Shown: positions 21,601 to 33,954 of the stretch, one piece after another
How the letters are laid out: each line of letters opens with the position of its first letter
Position numbering within the stretch: position 1 is the stretch's first letter
Origin: Enchytraeus crypticus
Lineage: Eukaryota > Annelida > Clitellata > Enchytraeida > Enchytraeidae
Direction: 5' to 3'
DNA length: 64,000 nt
Assembly: GCA_905160935.1 (NCBI GenBank)
Contig: CAJHZI010000811.1
Coordinates: 354,501 to 418,500, forward strand
Position numbers and translations under genes: made by a program
The notes under the pieces: model-generated
Seen by the model: only the letters and a program-made list of their open reading frames with translations
Told to the model about the DNA's origin: nothing
The model's database searches: none

Positions 21601-22196
21601 ATATTGTTGTAAGTTGAAGTCTATTCATCTCAACATCATGATCACAATCACGATGATCATCTTTAATCATAGTTTACTTTAGGTTGGGATAAGATTAGAT
21701 TAAACTTTTCCATTCGTTATCGATAAGTTTCTATCAATTTCTGAAGCCCAGATGCTCAATAACTGAACCAAACAAATGCTCTTTCTGACATTCAGTAGCA
21801 TCTCGGTGCTTTGTTGCCTTTTACGACACGTGCAGTCCACGGATGGTTCATTTCTCAGCTACTAGGACAAAACACGGGAAAGTAAAGCCTGTTATTAATT
21901 AATAATTCAATACTAAATAATAATTAATTAATTACTAAATATCTTATTAATAATATATTTTAATCAATTAATTAAGGAACTATTAGTAATAACATAATAA
22001 TCATTGATATTTATAATTTAATAATTACTAATTTATCATTTATTATCACTTAATTAATATTAAAACAATATATATATATATATATATGGTAATATATAAT
22101 AATAGTAATAGTAGATATATAGAATAATAATTCTATAAATAAGTATAATATAAAATAATAATAAAAAATTCTATTATTAAGGTACATATTAATATT

Positions 22197-22310
22197 CATC
22201 ATCATCAGTTCCTTGAGTTCTGTAAAGAACATAGGGCGGCAACATTCCTCCATTAGTTTCTATCACCAGCATTCTTCACAAAGTCTTTCCATGAAATGTT
22301 TAACCCATTA
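22197..22310 (-). mobile_element. LINE family C, 3' fragment
   Basis: A CATCATCATCAGTTCC tail, then GAGTTCTGTAAAGAACATAG and GGCGGCAACATTCCTCC match the reverse of 10440-10571. It is 5'-truncated at TTTAACC, where the next element starts. Confidence 0.85.
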
Positions 22311-23960
22311 ATGCCCAACTTTTCTTCATAATTTTTGTTGGTGACATGTCTTTAGGGTCACAATAATGGGATCAGGTGGTATTTCCAGATTTTTTCACTT
22401 TTGTGAAAAATATCATAAAATATACATGCGTCCCATATATGAGATCGTAAGCATGAATACACGCGTATTTTCAAGCAATGCTTGTGATGTGTTAATTGTT
22501 CATTAAGCACCATATCATTATTTCTGAGACATCAAATCAATATACATATAGGAAGCTAAAGAGTCTGGCACATATTTAAATAATTTTTATTTGTAATATG
22601 TGCTCCAACAATCCGGTAAGGTGCCTAGCTCTGCTTAACACGACCAAAAATCACATGCACTATTGTTGGAACTAACTTTAGCTAGTCCTATCAGTCCAAA
22701 ATATCTCAGACTTGTTATTAGTCTCAAATTTTACAGTGTGCACGGTGTATTTGTTTGAAATACACTTACTGTACAGGCCTACATTGCACTTCAAGCATTT
22801 GTATTTAGACTCTCCTCTACAGCTCTCACTATGCAGCTATGATTTGCTATGGTCTCTGTAATGATTTTGTTGATCAAAATGTACATCAGCAAGAACACAT
22901 CGATCCAGAGAGACTTGATACACAGTGGTCAGCCCAAGCTTCAACGAAATGTATATCGTATCAAATACACTTGATATACATTTCACCAAAATGGCAGCAA
23001 TTCCAATTGTTTATCTAGTATTTCTGGTGACTAGTATGGAGAGTCGTGCATTCTGCATAGCGACATCCGATCGACATTTATGCGAAGAGTGACCATCATC
23101 ATTTATTGTATGGTACACAGTGCATAGGCTGATAAATTTCGATCAATTTGGTCCTTACCTCTCATTTCACGCCAGTACGCCAAGCACAAGTATGTTTGCT
23201 GCACCTCAAACACACGCCCTTTCACTCTAGATCAACGCTTGATAATTCCAAGTCGAATAGCAAGTAGGCCTACAACGTGGCAAGTCGAGGTGAAAATTTG
23301 TGAAAGCAGAACTATCAGTCCAACGAACAATAAAATGTTTGACTTCTCATCCTAAAGACTTTCAAAACACCCATGTTCTTTCGTATTCTTGAGGTCAGGG
23401 AACATTTGGATACGTGGTTTACGCAGATGGTTCCTGTAGCAGCAATTCCACTACTAGCTTTAGAGGGGTAAGCAGGTTGCCATAGTAGAGTTGGTATATC
23501 TTCAGTGGTGGCAGTTCTGCTATCACATTTATACTGCATGTATCCGTGCTGTAATACACTAATACATGGCAGAGAGGCCTACCTTACTGAACAGACAAAT
23601 TATTGCCTGACAACAATTTTAAAAAAAGTAAAAAATACTATTTCTGAGTGATATAGTGGCATATGCTGAAAAAGTTTGGAAATCTGGAGGATAGCAACAG
23701 AATTTTATCACTTTACAATGATACGTCAAACCGTGTGTTTTCGTGCCTACAATCCCATATATGGGCCGCACGAAAGTGTAACACATTTTTATGGAAATTT
23801 TAAACCAACGATATTTTTATAATTAACACATTTCTAAGGGCATCTACGAGTATCACTATCAGCAAAAAATATTTTAGGATTATGTTTCCAAATAATGAAT
23901 CATAGCTTTTTTAATGTGCGAATATCATTGTTTGTAAAATGAGAACGAGATGGAACCACC
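22311..23960. mobile_element. Putative DNA element with internal inverted repeat
   Basis: The left side begins TTTAACCCATTAATGCCCA, reminiscent of a TTAA insertion. At about 22425-22470 the block GTCCCATATATGAGATCGTA recurs in inverted form at about 23735-23775 (CCCATATATGGGCC), about 1.3 kb away. The interior has no transposase I can read. An imperfect hairpin (GAAATGTATATC ... GATATACATTTC) lies at about 22944-22984. The right border is about the point where LINE family B starts. Assignment to a superfamily is not possible; piggyBac-like is one option. Confidence 0.35.
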
Positions 23961-24620
23961 TAGAGCCTTATTATAATTTCCTTAGGGCAATTTCTACTTC
24001 TTGTATAGATATATCCTCTTTATCAACATTCTCATCTTCATCTTCAGCTGGCATTATAAAATCGAAGGTGTTAGTTACATGGAGTTTCCAGATTTAGTGT
24101 CTCTGCAAAGTATTCAATCCATCTTTTGTTCTGTTCTTCTTCAGTACACAGAGTGGGGTTTTGTTTATCCTTAATCAAATTGGTGTTGTTGTGTTTTCCA
24201 GTTAGGTCTCCTACTATTCTGTATAATGTTTTAGTGTCAATTTGATAAGCTGCAAATTGAGCTTCAGTGCATTTTTGTTCGTACCATTTTTTTGTCCCTT
24301 TTGCAGCTTTTTTTAACTTCTTTGTCAAGATTTTGATATTTTTCGTGCATTTTATTCTTTTCAATTCTGTTGCTGTTTTGTCTGTAAGCCGTTTTGCTTC
24401 TCTGCGTTCATCTATCGTTTTTCATGTGTTTCAGAAATCCACTCTTCCCGTTCGTTACATTTCTTCCTTCCGAGTCGTTCTTCTGCTACTTCTAATAAAC
24501 AACTCTTACACATAACCCATTGTTCTTCTACATCCTCTGAGTGCATTAAAGAATCAAATCTGTTTGCTAGAGTAATTTGATACCCTTCAGCAGTTTGCTT
24601 ATCTTTAAGTTTCTGAATAT
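23960..24620 (-). mobile_element. LINE family B, endonuclease-RT linker (5' half)
   Basis: The minus strand encodes W-Y-E-Q-K-C-T-E-A-Q-F-A-A, T-L-Y-R-I-V-G-D-L-T-G-K, L-C-T-E-E-E-Q-N-K-R-W-I-E-Y-F-A-E-T-L-N and, after a frameshift, I-S-I-Q-E-V-E-I-A-L-R-K-L, the linker that precedes the reverse transcriptase. It stops exactly at the N-K-A-[LP]-G codons, where the 17251 piece takes over. Confidence 0.8.
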
Positions 24621-24835
24621 TAATTAATATAATAGTATATAATTAATTAAGTAATTAGTAATTTAATCAATAATTAATTTTAAGTTAAATATTAAATGTC
24701 CATAATTATTAAATTATAGTTATTAATATTAATAAAACAGTAAATGTAACTACCAATAAATAAATTTGTATCGTTTACATTTAAATAAATATTTTGTAAT
24801 AATAGTAATTTATTAATATACATCTTTATTCAACA
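24621..24835. other. AT-rich stretch without content
   Basis: Very AT-rich (ATTAATTAATAT type); nothing assigned. Confidence 0.4.
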
Positions 24836-24837
24836 AA

Positions 24838-25600
24838 ATTATAGTAGAATATATACAGAAGGTGCAGTACACAGTACAAAATGAATGGCATCGTGTTCAC
24901 GAAAAATAATATACTATAAGATATATATAGCACGAAACGAAAAAACATGAAACTTCTCATAACATGTACCCGAAAAACAGTGCGAAACAAATAAATAGAG
25001 AAAATTTTAATTTTACTTTTCGACTATCGGGCATATTGTTCAGTTATTGTTCTTATTGGACTTATTGTTCAGTTTATTATTTTCAAAGAAGATACGCAAA
25101 TACATATTCCAGTTAATATCAGATAGTTCTGTCATATTATAACCGGTTAAAAAACACCCATACTCGGTCAATACCTTGCCTAAATCACTATGCCTATAAT
25201 CAATAATTTCATAATAAACATTACCATTTGAACTTTGCTTATATAAGAAATTAAATCTTTGATTTGTAATTTTTAATTCAGCAGGTAATTGTCCCATGTA
25301 GTATTGGTTTGCGCTATATTTTTATCGAAAATGTGAAATAGCTTAGAATAAACCTGTGTGTAGGCATTTTGCATGCTATGGATTAGTGATTCAGGCAATT
25401 CAATACAGTCTAAGCCATATAGCAAGATGGATACACATTGCGACTCAATCAGCAAAAATGCCACCTTCGGTGAAGAAGTGCTAATTCTTGAAAAAAATTG
25501 CGTTAAGTGCTCTAATAATTTTTGTTTCCTATTTTGCAAGTTTATATTGAAATGATTAGAAGAAATCAAAGATAAACCTAAATACATGACTGCGCCAATC
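24838..25600 (-). mobile_element. LINE family D (CR1/jockey-like), 3' half
   Basis: The minus strand from 25600 reads W-I-G-A-V-M-Y-L-G-L-S-L-I-S-S-N, then C-V-S-I-L-L-Y-G-L-D-C-I-E and a C-terminal region to about 25040, the post-polymerase part of a LINE ORF2. It continues the RT half at 28836-30430; a hAT element of 3235 bp separates them. Confidence 0.8.
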
Positions 25601-26368
25601 CAGTGCTATGAAGTAATGAAGTAAAAATACTTCGTTACAAATAAAAAGTACGAGCGCTACTTTTACTTGTAACGATGTTGCCAATTTCTCTGGGTACTTC
25701 TTAATTGTAGCAAAGTAATTTTTGTAGCACTTTTGACTTTTACTTAGCCGCTAAAGTGAAAAAGTCGTGTTATTTTTGGATAACTGTAGCCTACGAATAT
25801 CTATCGCAATTATTTTTGGTGTAACCAATAAAATTTGCAATACTAGGAGAGTAAGGATTAAAATATTATAAATTCACTGATACCATAACTGTGATTTAGC
25901 TAGCGCCAATAACTGAGCATATCAGTTGTGTCACATAGATCAAAACCTTTGATCTGCAATGCACGTCACACTGCACAAGCCTATTTGTATTCTAGTTAAG
26001 AATCTGGTAAATTGGGCATTGGGGTTTACAGCAGTATTAAAATTAGCGATGGTTCAGAGGATAACGTCTATAGTGTTTTATACAATTTTATCTTAAGATT
26101 CTTGATGACTATCTTTCTTCGAGATTGTTAAGCAGAGTAAAAGTTTATAGTTAAATATGCCCAGTTTGCAATTAAGACCTGGAAAATATTTTTAAATACA
26201 TGTAGAAAAGAATTTAAATAAATATTATTCTTATAAGAAACTTAAAAAAAGAAAATCCTCCAATTATATATTCCTGAAACAGTCCTAACATGCATCTCAC
26301 TCTGTATGTGTCTAGAAAGACAGACACAGTGCGCCTCGATCTATTGAGTGATAGTATCTTGAATGTGA

Positions 26369-26369
<1 letters not shown>

Positions 26370-26404
<35 letters not shown>

Positions 26405-26412
26405 AGAGTGAG
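26370..26412. repeat. (GA)n microsatellite
   Basis: GA repeats with two GAGC interruptions. Confidence 0.95.
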
Positions 26413-27479
26413 ACTCAAGTTTCGCCAGGAGCATTTAACTCTCTTCCTTTTCGTTCCTAAAATTATGATGTTCATGTTCATGTTTAGCACCCCCCCTCCC
26501 TGTCATTATTTAGTACCGTTGTTTAGTTGTGCTGCTATGTTAGTTGTGATACAGAGAATGGAATGACAGTCAAACTATTTGAGAATCTGGTCTTCTAAAA
26601 ATTAGTATTTGAAAGTTTGAGGTACATTAGGTATCTATCATGAAACTCATTTGCATAATTGTGTAGGAATAAGCATCTTCACATATTTTGCTTATCATCA
26701 GACATTTAAAATAGATGTATACGTCTTAGCATTTTGATTTGTAGGTTGACTGATTTGACTCTAATTTAAAACCTTCAGTAGAGAAATGTAGGTTTGACGG
26801 TGAAAGTGATGGAATATAAATATCAAGAATACAAAATTTATACTTTTGTTCAAAATATGCACTATTTACTAATGAGAGCAAAAATATGAAAACATAGAAC
26901 ATGATCCTACAGCTATATTTTGTGTACCTTACCGACATGCCAAAGATTATTTTGATCTTATCAAGTCTGAATTATGTAAGTTGCGTCTGGATACAGAAGA
27001 ATAACTGTTCATAAACAGCACGTGTCGCAAGAGGCGACAGAGTAAGAGCTGAGAATGACAATGGAAAACCACCTCAGTAACTATATTATTCCTACTGAAG
27101 CTGTCTGATAAATTAAGGTGTGAGTAACTCGATCATAGCCTTTTGAGCAGGGATTATCCTGTTAGTCGGTGGAGTGCTCTTTAGAGAATGTTAAGGTAGT
27201 GATGGCAGCATATGGGTAGGAATACGAATACATTGGACCTCCTACGTACTTGATTGCTAGGACACAGGAGAGAGAGTCTGAGTTAACCATTTTAATTTAA
27301 CTTAATTGTGCAAGCAAAATTAAATCTAATGTACAATTTAAAAATCTAATGTATACATGCGCATGTGGATTGAATATTCGTTTAGTCCAGAAACTTCAGA
27401 CATCGAATTTAAAGCTTCCGTTCTTAATTAGAATTAAATCGAGTAATTAACTTGACTAATTTAAGAAAAAGTAAATCTT

Positions 27480-28690
27480 TTCTCGCTCTCTTAGTGCACT
27501 GCCTACTGGCAGGTCCATGGTATATAACGCCTCCACTCTCCACTCTTCTGTTTTTCGCTTTCATCTTCATTTCCATATATGTGTGGGTCTTTAAATCATC
27601 TAACACACCTAATCTCGGCTTGCCCCTGCCTCTTTTTCCTTCCATTCTACCTTCTATGACCTCTAGAAATAGACCTTCCTCCCTTAGGATGTGTCCTATC
27701 CAACTCTCCTTCCTATTCTTAATACATTTATCAACTGTCTATTTGTACCAACTCTCTCCAGAACGTCCACATTTGTAACCATTTGAGTCCAGCTATTGCT
27801 CTCCATTCTTCTCAAAATCCAGATTTCCAATGCCTCCAGTTCCTAATATCTTCCTTCGTTAAGGTCTATGTTTCATAGCCACACAATTGCGTGGACCAAA
27901 CCAAAGTTTTCACTATCTTTATCTTTGTGTCTCTCTTCAGACTTTTTGTTGAAAGTTCTTTCCTATTACCAAAAGCCGCTTTTGCTTGTGCAATCCTACT
28001 GCATATTTTTGACTCACATTTTCCGTCATCGGTTATAGTATGACCCAAATATTTGAAATTCCTCATCTGCTCTAATTTCGTATCATTTATTGTGATATTA
28101 ACTTCACCTTTATTATTTGATACTCTCACAACCATGGTCTTTTTGATATTACTTTCCATGCCATATTTCAATGCTATATCATTCAGCCTATACATTATCT
28201 TCTGCAGTCCAGTCTCACTGCCCGCTACCATTCCTTGGTCATCTGCAAATCGTACATCTTGTAACAATTTTCCTCCTACTGCTATTTTTTCTTCCATGTC
28301 TTCCTCCATCATTGCCTTAGCGTAAATGTTAAACAGTAGCAGCGAAATGCTACAACCTTGTCTTACTCCAAGTCCTATTTCACCTTCTTATGATTATTCT
28401 TCTTGGATCTTGATCACTGCTCTTTGATTCATGTACAAGTTTAAAATTAGTCTCCTATCTCTCCAGTCAATTCCTATTCTTTTCAAGATATTCATCATCG
28501 TTTTCCAATCAATCCTGTCAAAGGCCTTCTCAAAGTCCACAAAGCATACAAAAACGTCATTTCCATACTTACTTAAGAACCCGCACGACCCCTATCGCTT
28601 CTCTGGTGCCGCATACTTTCCTAAAACCAAATTGTGTCTTGCTCCAATATTTTCTATCACGGTATAATTTGTTTTCTTAAAATATTCATA
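27480..28690 (-). mobile_element. LINE family A, RT C-terminal copy
   Basis: The minus strand gives V-C-F-V-D-F-E-K-A-F-D-R-I-D, Q-D-V-R-F-A-D-D-Q-G-M-V-A-G-S, N-F-K-Y-L-G-H-T-I-T-D-D-G-K-C-E and K-R-G-R-G-K-P-R, ending in the CACTAAGAGAGCGAG tail. Frameshifts occur around 27780, 28330 and 28400. It is nested in the hAT element. Confidence 0.9.
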
Positions 28691-28835
28691 GTACTTTGAC
28701 TCTTTACATAAAAGTACTACTTTCTTATGGAGTGATTTTACTTTTTACTTAGGTAAAATTGAGATAAAGTACTTTTTACTTTTACTAATCATTTACTTTT
28801 ACTTAAAGTATTTTGCTGAGTACTTTACAAAACTG

Positions 28836-30430
28836 CGCCTACCCATTGTACAGGTCTACCATTTATTGAGATGTGTGAAGCTTTAATGGAATATCTAGGG
28901 CCAATACGAGTACAAAATGTCTTATAGCAATTTATTGATAAACCAAACAAGTGAACTAAGTTCTTCGGTGCATATATCGGTAAGTTTCTGTAAGTCGTGA
29001 AATGAAGTAGACAACAAGATCAAGTCGTCTGCATACAATTTTGAATTATAGCAAAAGGCCTTTAGTAAAACATCCCAGCTTTGATGTCTCTAATTTTAGT
29101 AACAGATCATCAACAGTTAAAGTAAACAGTATTGGGGATAAAATACCTCCTTGTCTAACCCCAAAGAAGTGATAAAAGGTTTAGAGAAATAATTTGTATA
29201 TTTAACTACAGAATATAGCTTAGTATACCAATCCTTTAAAATTTCAATAAACCATATTGGTCGATCTCCGATCGATTTGTTTAACAAGAAGCATATTAAA
29301 GATTATTTTATCGAATGCTTTAGCTAGATTCAGGAAGCAGACATTAACTGTAGATCGTGTCTGTAAAGTAATCCACTGTCTTTCTAAATGAATAGATGGC
29401 ATTACTACAAACAACTTTTTTCTTTAATTCGAATTGTCTTTCTGAAGCAACAAAGTATTTTTTCAAGTAATGCATTAAACAGCTTTCAAAGATTTTAGAG
29501 GAAACGCAGCTGATTGTTTAACTTCTTTAATCTTCCAGTTTGGTTGGATTGTGTTTCATGTCCCCTTTCGGGATAGGAATTAATACCCCTTGACTAAAGG
29601 TTTTTGGCACATATTTGGCCTTTACCATGTAATTAAATATTCTGATTAGGGAACTGCATACTATAGACTGTATACACATGCTATACACTGTATACATGTC
29701 TGTAGGTTTTACGAATTCATTATAAAATCATTCTATTTCATGAATTAAATGTGCATGATTCAAGCTCATTATCATATCACTGGCTAAAAATGTCTGCAAC
29801 TGATGCCACAAAGGCGTGAATATTCGAAAAGCACAGTCATAATATATCGCCAAGTCACTATGATCCCAACATAACACAGGTACACATTTCGCAGGACTAT
29901 CTGTAGGCTTACAGGCAAAATCAGCACATACATTTGAACAAAGCAATCGCTAACATATAAAAGAAGAGAATTATGGTCGGAAAAATTAATTGAGCTCTCA
30001 ATAACCAGGAACTTCTGAACACTATCAAATATACCTCATTTACTAGAAAATAATCAATAAGACTACTCGCAAATTTACCAAAAGATTCGCTAGAAATAGT
30101 GTATTTAATTGCATTGTTATCATGCATAAAACGATCACATAACGTCAAATTTTATTTAAGCAGAAATTGTGAGAAAATATTAGACCACCAAACATTTATA
30201 TAATCTAAATTAAAATTGAAATCTTCACCCAAAATAATATTATGCTTGGAAATCTTTTGAGATATATAAATTAGTCCCTCGAATATTGAAGCAGTATTCA
30301 GCACTATCATGTAGGCACTCGTCAGGTATATATTGAGATCTACATGCTGTCTGTAATGTTGTACGAATTCCTAAGTCAGCGAGTAAATCCAAAAACGCAA
30401 GATACGTATGATAGAGCACTTTATTAGAAT
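28836..30430 (-). mobile_element. LINE family D, endonuclease and RT half
   Basis: The minus strand shows G-E-D-F-N-F-N-L-D (AP-endonuclease G-D-F-N motif, about 30230), S-D-H-N-S-L-L-L (about 29980), L-A-K-A-F-D-K-I-I (RT block, about 29310) and L-Y-A-D-D-L-I-L-L (catalytic, about 29030), with many stops. The order matches jockey/CR1-type LINEs. The last codons G-R-P-V-Q-W-V-G join the 25600 half. Confidence 0.8.
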
Positions 30431-31320
30431 CTTAAAAACTGCAGGATATGTAGACACACGATGCTTATACACTCTACAACAGGCATAACCCCTGTTGTCA
30501 AGCAACCCCCTTTTAACAAGATTAAAGGGCTTCATTTACATATCTATTTATTTTATTTATTGCTTTATTTATATTCTTGGATGAAGCTGTATATCAATTA
30601 AAGAGATTGTACACCGCTGTTACGTTAACTTCCATGTGTAATATGATAGTTAGATACTTTTATTATACAGTGGTCCGGCTTCACTCAATTCTTGGGTGAA
30701 TCTGTAAACCAATTAAAGAGTCTGTCCACGGTTGTTAAGTTAAAATCCGTGTGTAAATTAATCGGTATGTACAACTGTATGACACTGTCATGGTGCGTTA
30801 TTTAAAGAGTTTAATACATCTTTATCGAATTGTGCTGGAGTTAGTTACTCTACCTTTAGCCAAACACATAACGTTACATTACAATGGGCTGGCAGGCCAT
30901 TTTTGGTCCATGGGCCAGGGGTAGCGCATCCCTGTCATTCATATACATTCAACAAGCATGCGTGTTTTCTATCCTGTATATTAATTGATGGCCAGTTAGA
31001 GTAAATCACAATCCTGCAGTGACAGCTCCTTGGTGTCTGCCTAAGTTGTCCTCAAGAGCACTGAGGAGCAAGTGTCAACAGTAATATCTTTATAGTGATC
31101 CTACACACGTGGAGGAGTTGTGACTGTATAAATGTTTTATTTTAAAATGTTAAAATATATATATTGAAAGCCTTCAATACCACAATATTTATTAAAAATT
31201 AGTTCATGCTTAACTAAAGCGCAAGACACCTGACCAGCTTTGCAATTACCCGAAAACTTAGTCAACTTCGTTGACAAGACCTTTGCAACTTCTTCAAAAC
31301 TTTGTTCTATTATATTTCAA
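30431..31320. repeat. Intron stretch with an imperfect direct repeat
   Basis: ATTCTTGG[AG]TGAA[GT]CTGTA followed by AATTAAAGAG occurs at about 30572 and 30689, about 117 bases apart; the copies continue to about 30770. The rest up to 31320 is unassigned. Confidence 0.55.
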
Positions 31321-31329
31321 AATGATATA

Positions 31330-32965
31330 CACATCTCTCTCTTTCTCTCTCTCTCTCTCTTAGTGCACTGCCTACTGGCAGGTCCATGGTACATAACGCC
31401 TCCACTCTTCTCTGTCGTCCGCCTTCCTCTTCATTTCCACATATGAGTGGGTCTTTAAATCATCTAACATACCTACTCTCGGCCTGCCCCTGCCTCTTTT
31501 TCCTTCCCTTCTACCTTCTATGACCTCTTTTAATAGACCTTCCCCCATTAGAATGTGTCCTATCCATCTCTTCTTCCTATTTCTTAATACATTTATCAAC
31601 TGTCTGTCTGTGCCAACTCTCTCCAAGACTTCCTCATTTGTAACCTTTTGGGTCCAGGTAATCCTCTCCATTCTTCTCCACATTTCCAATGCCTCCAGTT
31701 TCCAAATATCTTCCTTCCTTAAGGTCCATGTTTCACATCCATACAATAGCGTGGTCCAAACCAAAGTTTTCACTATCTTTATCTTTGTGTCTTTCTTTAG
31801 ACTTTTTGTCAATAGTTCTTTTTTACTACCAAATGCCGCTTTTGCTCGTGCAATGCTACTGCATATTTCTGTCTCACATTTCCCGTCATCGGTTATAGTA
31901 TGACCCAAATATTTGAGACTCCTTACCTGTTCCAATTTCGTACCATTTATTGCGATATTAACTTCACCTTTATTATTTGACACTCTCATAACCTTTGTCT
32001 TTTTTATATTAATCTTCATGCCATATCTCAAAGCCGTATCATTCAGCCTATCTTCTGCAATCCAATCTCGCTGCCCGCTACCATTCCTTGGTCATCTGCA
32101 AATCGTACATCTTGTAACAAATTCCCTCCTACTTTTATTCCTTCTTCCATGTCTTCCATGGCTTCATCCATCATTGCCTCAGCATAAATGTTAAACAGCA
32201 GCGGCGAAATGCTACAACCTTGGCTTACTTCACGTCCAATTTCACCGTCTTCAGAGTATTCTTGTTGGACTTTGATTACAGCTTTTTGATTCATGTACAA
32301 GTTCAAAGTTAGTCTTCTATCTCTCCAGTCAATTCCTATTCTTTTTAAGATATCGTTATACAATCATCGTTATTCAATCATCGTTATTCAATTTACATCG
32401 TTATTCAATCAATCCTGTCAAAGGCCTTCTCGATGTCTACAAAGCATACAAAGACGTCATTTCCATATTCTAAGCTTCTTTCGCAAAGAACCCGTATTAC
32501 TCCTATTGCTTCTCTTGTGCCACATCCTTTCCTAAAACCAAATTGTGTCTTGCTCAGTATCATCTCTGCTTTCGACTGAATGCGATTATTTACTATCTTT
32601 AATAAGATCTTCGATGCATGAGGTATTAAGCTGATTGTTCTGTAATCCAAACACTCCATAGCATTGGCTTTTTTGGGAATTGGGATCATCACTGACTTGG
32701 TGAAGTCGTCTGGCCAAGTACCTGTATTGTACACTTCGATACATACCTCCATTAACTTATTGAGTGTTTCTCCTTACAACATTTTCAAGAATTCTACTGG
32801 GATTTCATCTATTCCGGCTGCCTTCCCCTTCTTCATACTGTTAATTGCAAAATAAATTTCCTCCTTCATTAAATCGGGGCCCCTTTTATCGCTTTCTATT
32901 ATATTTTCTTCTTCTATATTAAAATCCTCTTGAACTGGTATAAGGCTGGGATATACACATAGAAT
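31330..32965 (-). mobile_element. LINE family A, best preserved RT copy
   Basis: The minus strand encodes M-I-P-I-P-K-K-A-N-A, S-L-I-P-H-A-S-K-I-L-L-K-I, F-V-D-I-E-K-A-F-D-R-I-D, S-Q-G-C-S-I-S-P-L-L-F-N-I-Y, V-R-F-A-D-D-Q-G-M-V and a 219-codon open C-terminal frame (32031-31372) with Y-L-G-H-T-I-T-D-D, W-T-L-R-K-E-D, R-W-I-G-H-I-L and R-G-R-P-R. The 3' end CACTAAGAGAG runs into (GA)n. Breaks: an insertion of CGTTATTCAATC-type repeats near 32360-32405 and a small deletion near 32045. A non-LTR retrotransposon polyprotein with FADD active site; not intact but younger than the other copies. Confidence 0.92.
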
Positions 32966-33950
32966 GAACTAATTACTAAAAAAATCTAGCAATTACATCC
33001 TTTGTGATACCAATTTATATATTTTTCCAATAAATGCTTAACAATACTGATATTTTATAATTTTGTATAATATACTTGTATCAATATTAATCCCCCACTA
33101 TCATAATAATAAACTTATAGCTACAAGTTGTACTTGGCAACAACGAAACCAAAATACAGCTACAGGAACACAAACCAGATCTGTTACCCCGCCCCTGAGC
33201 AGCCAACCGTCTGTTTGCATCATATTCAGAATTTGTTCCGGTTTCTGACGGCTGGTTCACAGCTATAACACAACAAAAAAGCTACAAGGCGTCAGCTACT
33301 ATTCTACTCCGAATCTAATGGCTTCAGATGTCTATCTCACGGATTCATAAGCAACACTAAACAAGACAATGCACACGTTTTTAGCAAGCTAACTACTTTT
33401 TTTTTATATAATGACAACATACAAGTGTATATATTGTCATATATATATACATGTATATATAGGAATTAAACAAATATAAAAAGCGAAGTAACATAAACAT
33501 TGTAAAGTAAACTACGCATTGTATACAGAAGTTACGTACAACCGGGCTGAACTAGAACTTAAGCGACCTTCTTCGAAGATTGAGTTATGACAGCTTTGAA
33601 TGAACAAAAACCAATGAATTTTGGAAGGTTATTCTTAAATGTTGGCTAAAATCGTTGCGATCTTGAAAGAAAGAGAGAAGGAGAGAAAGGAGGAAATAAC
33701 GAAATGCTAAAAAAAACTAGGCCAGGAAACTCTATAAACACATGTTAATTGTGTAATTGTGCGAACGAAAATTAAAATTTATAAATTGAACTCCTTAACA
33801 ATTTAGTAAAGACAATACATAAGATAAAATAAGTGATTATCTAATCTGTTGTACAGAGAAGCCCGGCAATTGACAGTAACTGATAAAAAGGCGACGAAAA
33901 GTACTTAAGTATAAATGGCAAAAGATGGAGAGTTCAAGACAAAGCGGAAT
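32966..33950. other. Intron DNA without assignable content
   Basis: It contains a short TATATATACATGTATATATA palindrome near 33440-33460 and an A-rich purine stretch near 33660-33700, with no coding signs. Confidence 0.4.
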
Positions 33951-33954
33951 GCAG

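Larger units (their letters stand above)
25601..28835. mobile_element. hAT-type element inserted in LINE D
   Basis: The left end CAGTGCTATGAAGTA and right end ...GTACTTTACAAAACTG carry the CAGT/ACTG tips and the AAAGTACTTTTACTT-rich subterminal DNA common in hAT elements. The flanks CGCCAATC and CGCCTACC (6 of 8 equal) are the aged 8-bp target duplication, and the LINE protein frame continues across (W-[VI]-G-A-V). Internally it holds a GA tract (26370-26412), unassigned DNA and a family A LINE (27480-28690); no transposase is recognised. Pieces of the same ends occur at 40727-40888 and 54840-54940. Confidence 0.8.

Noticed and set aside
27452-27778. Plus-strand open frames with L-F-F-L-F-L-type composition (also at 31520, 58595 and 58992)
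   Set aside because: Antisense of LINE family A coding DNA.
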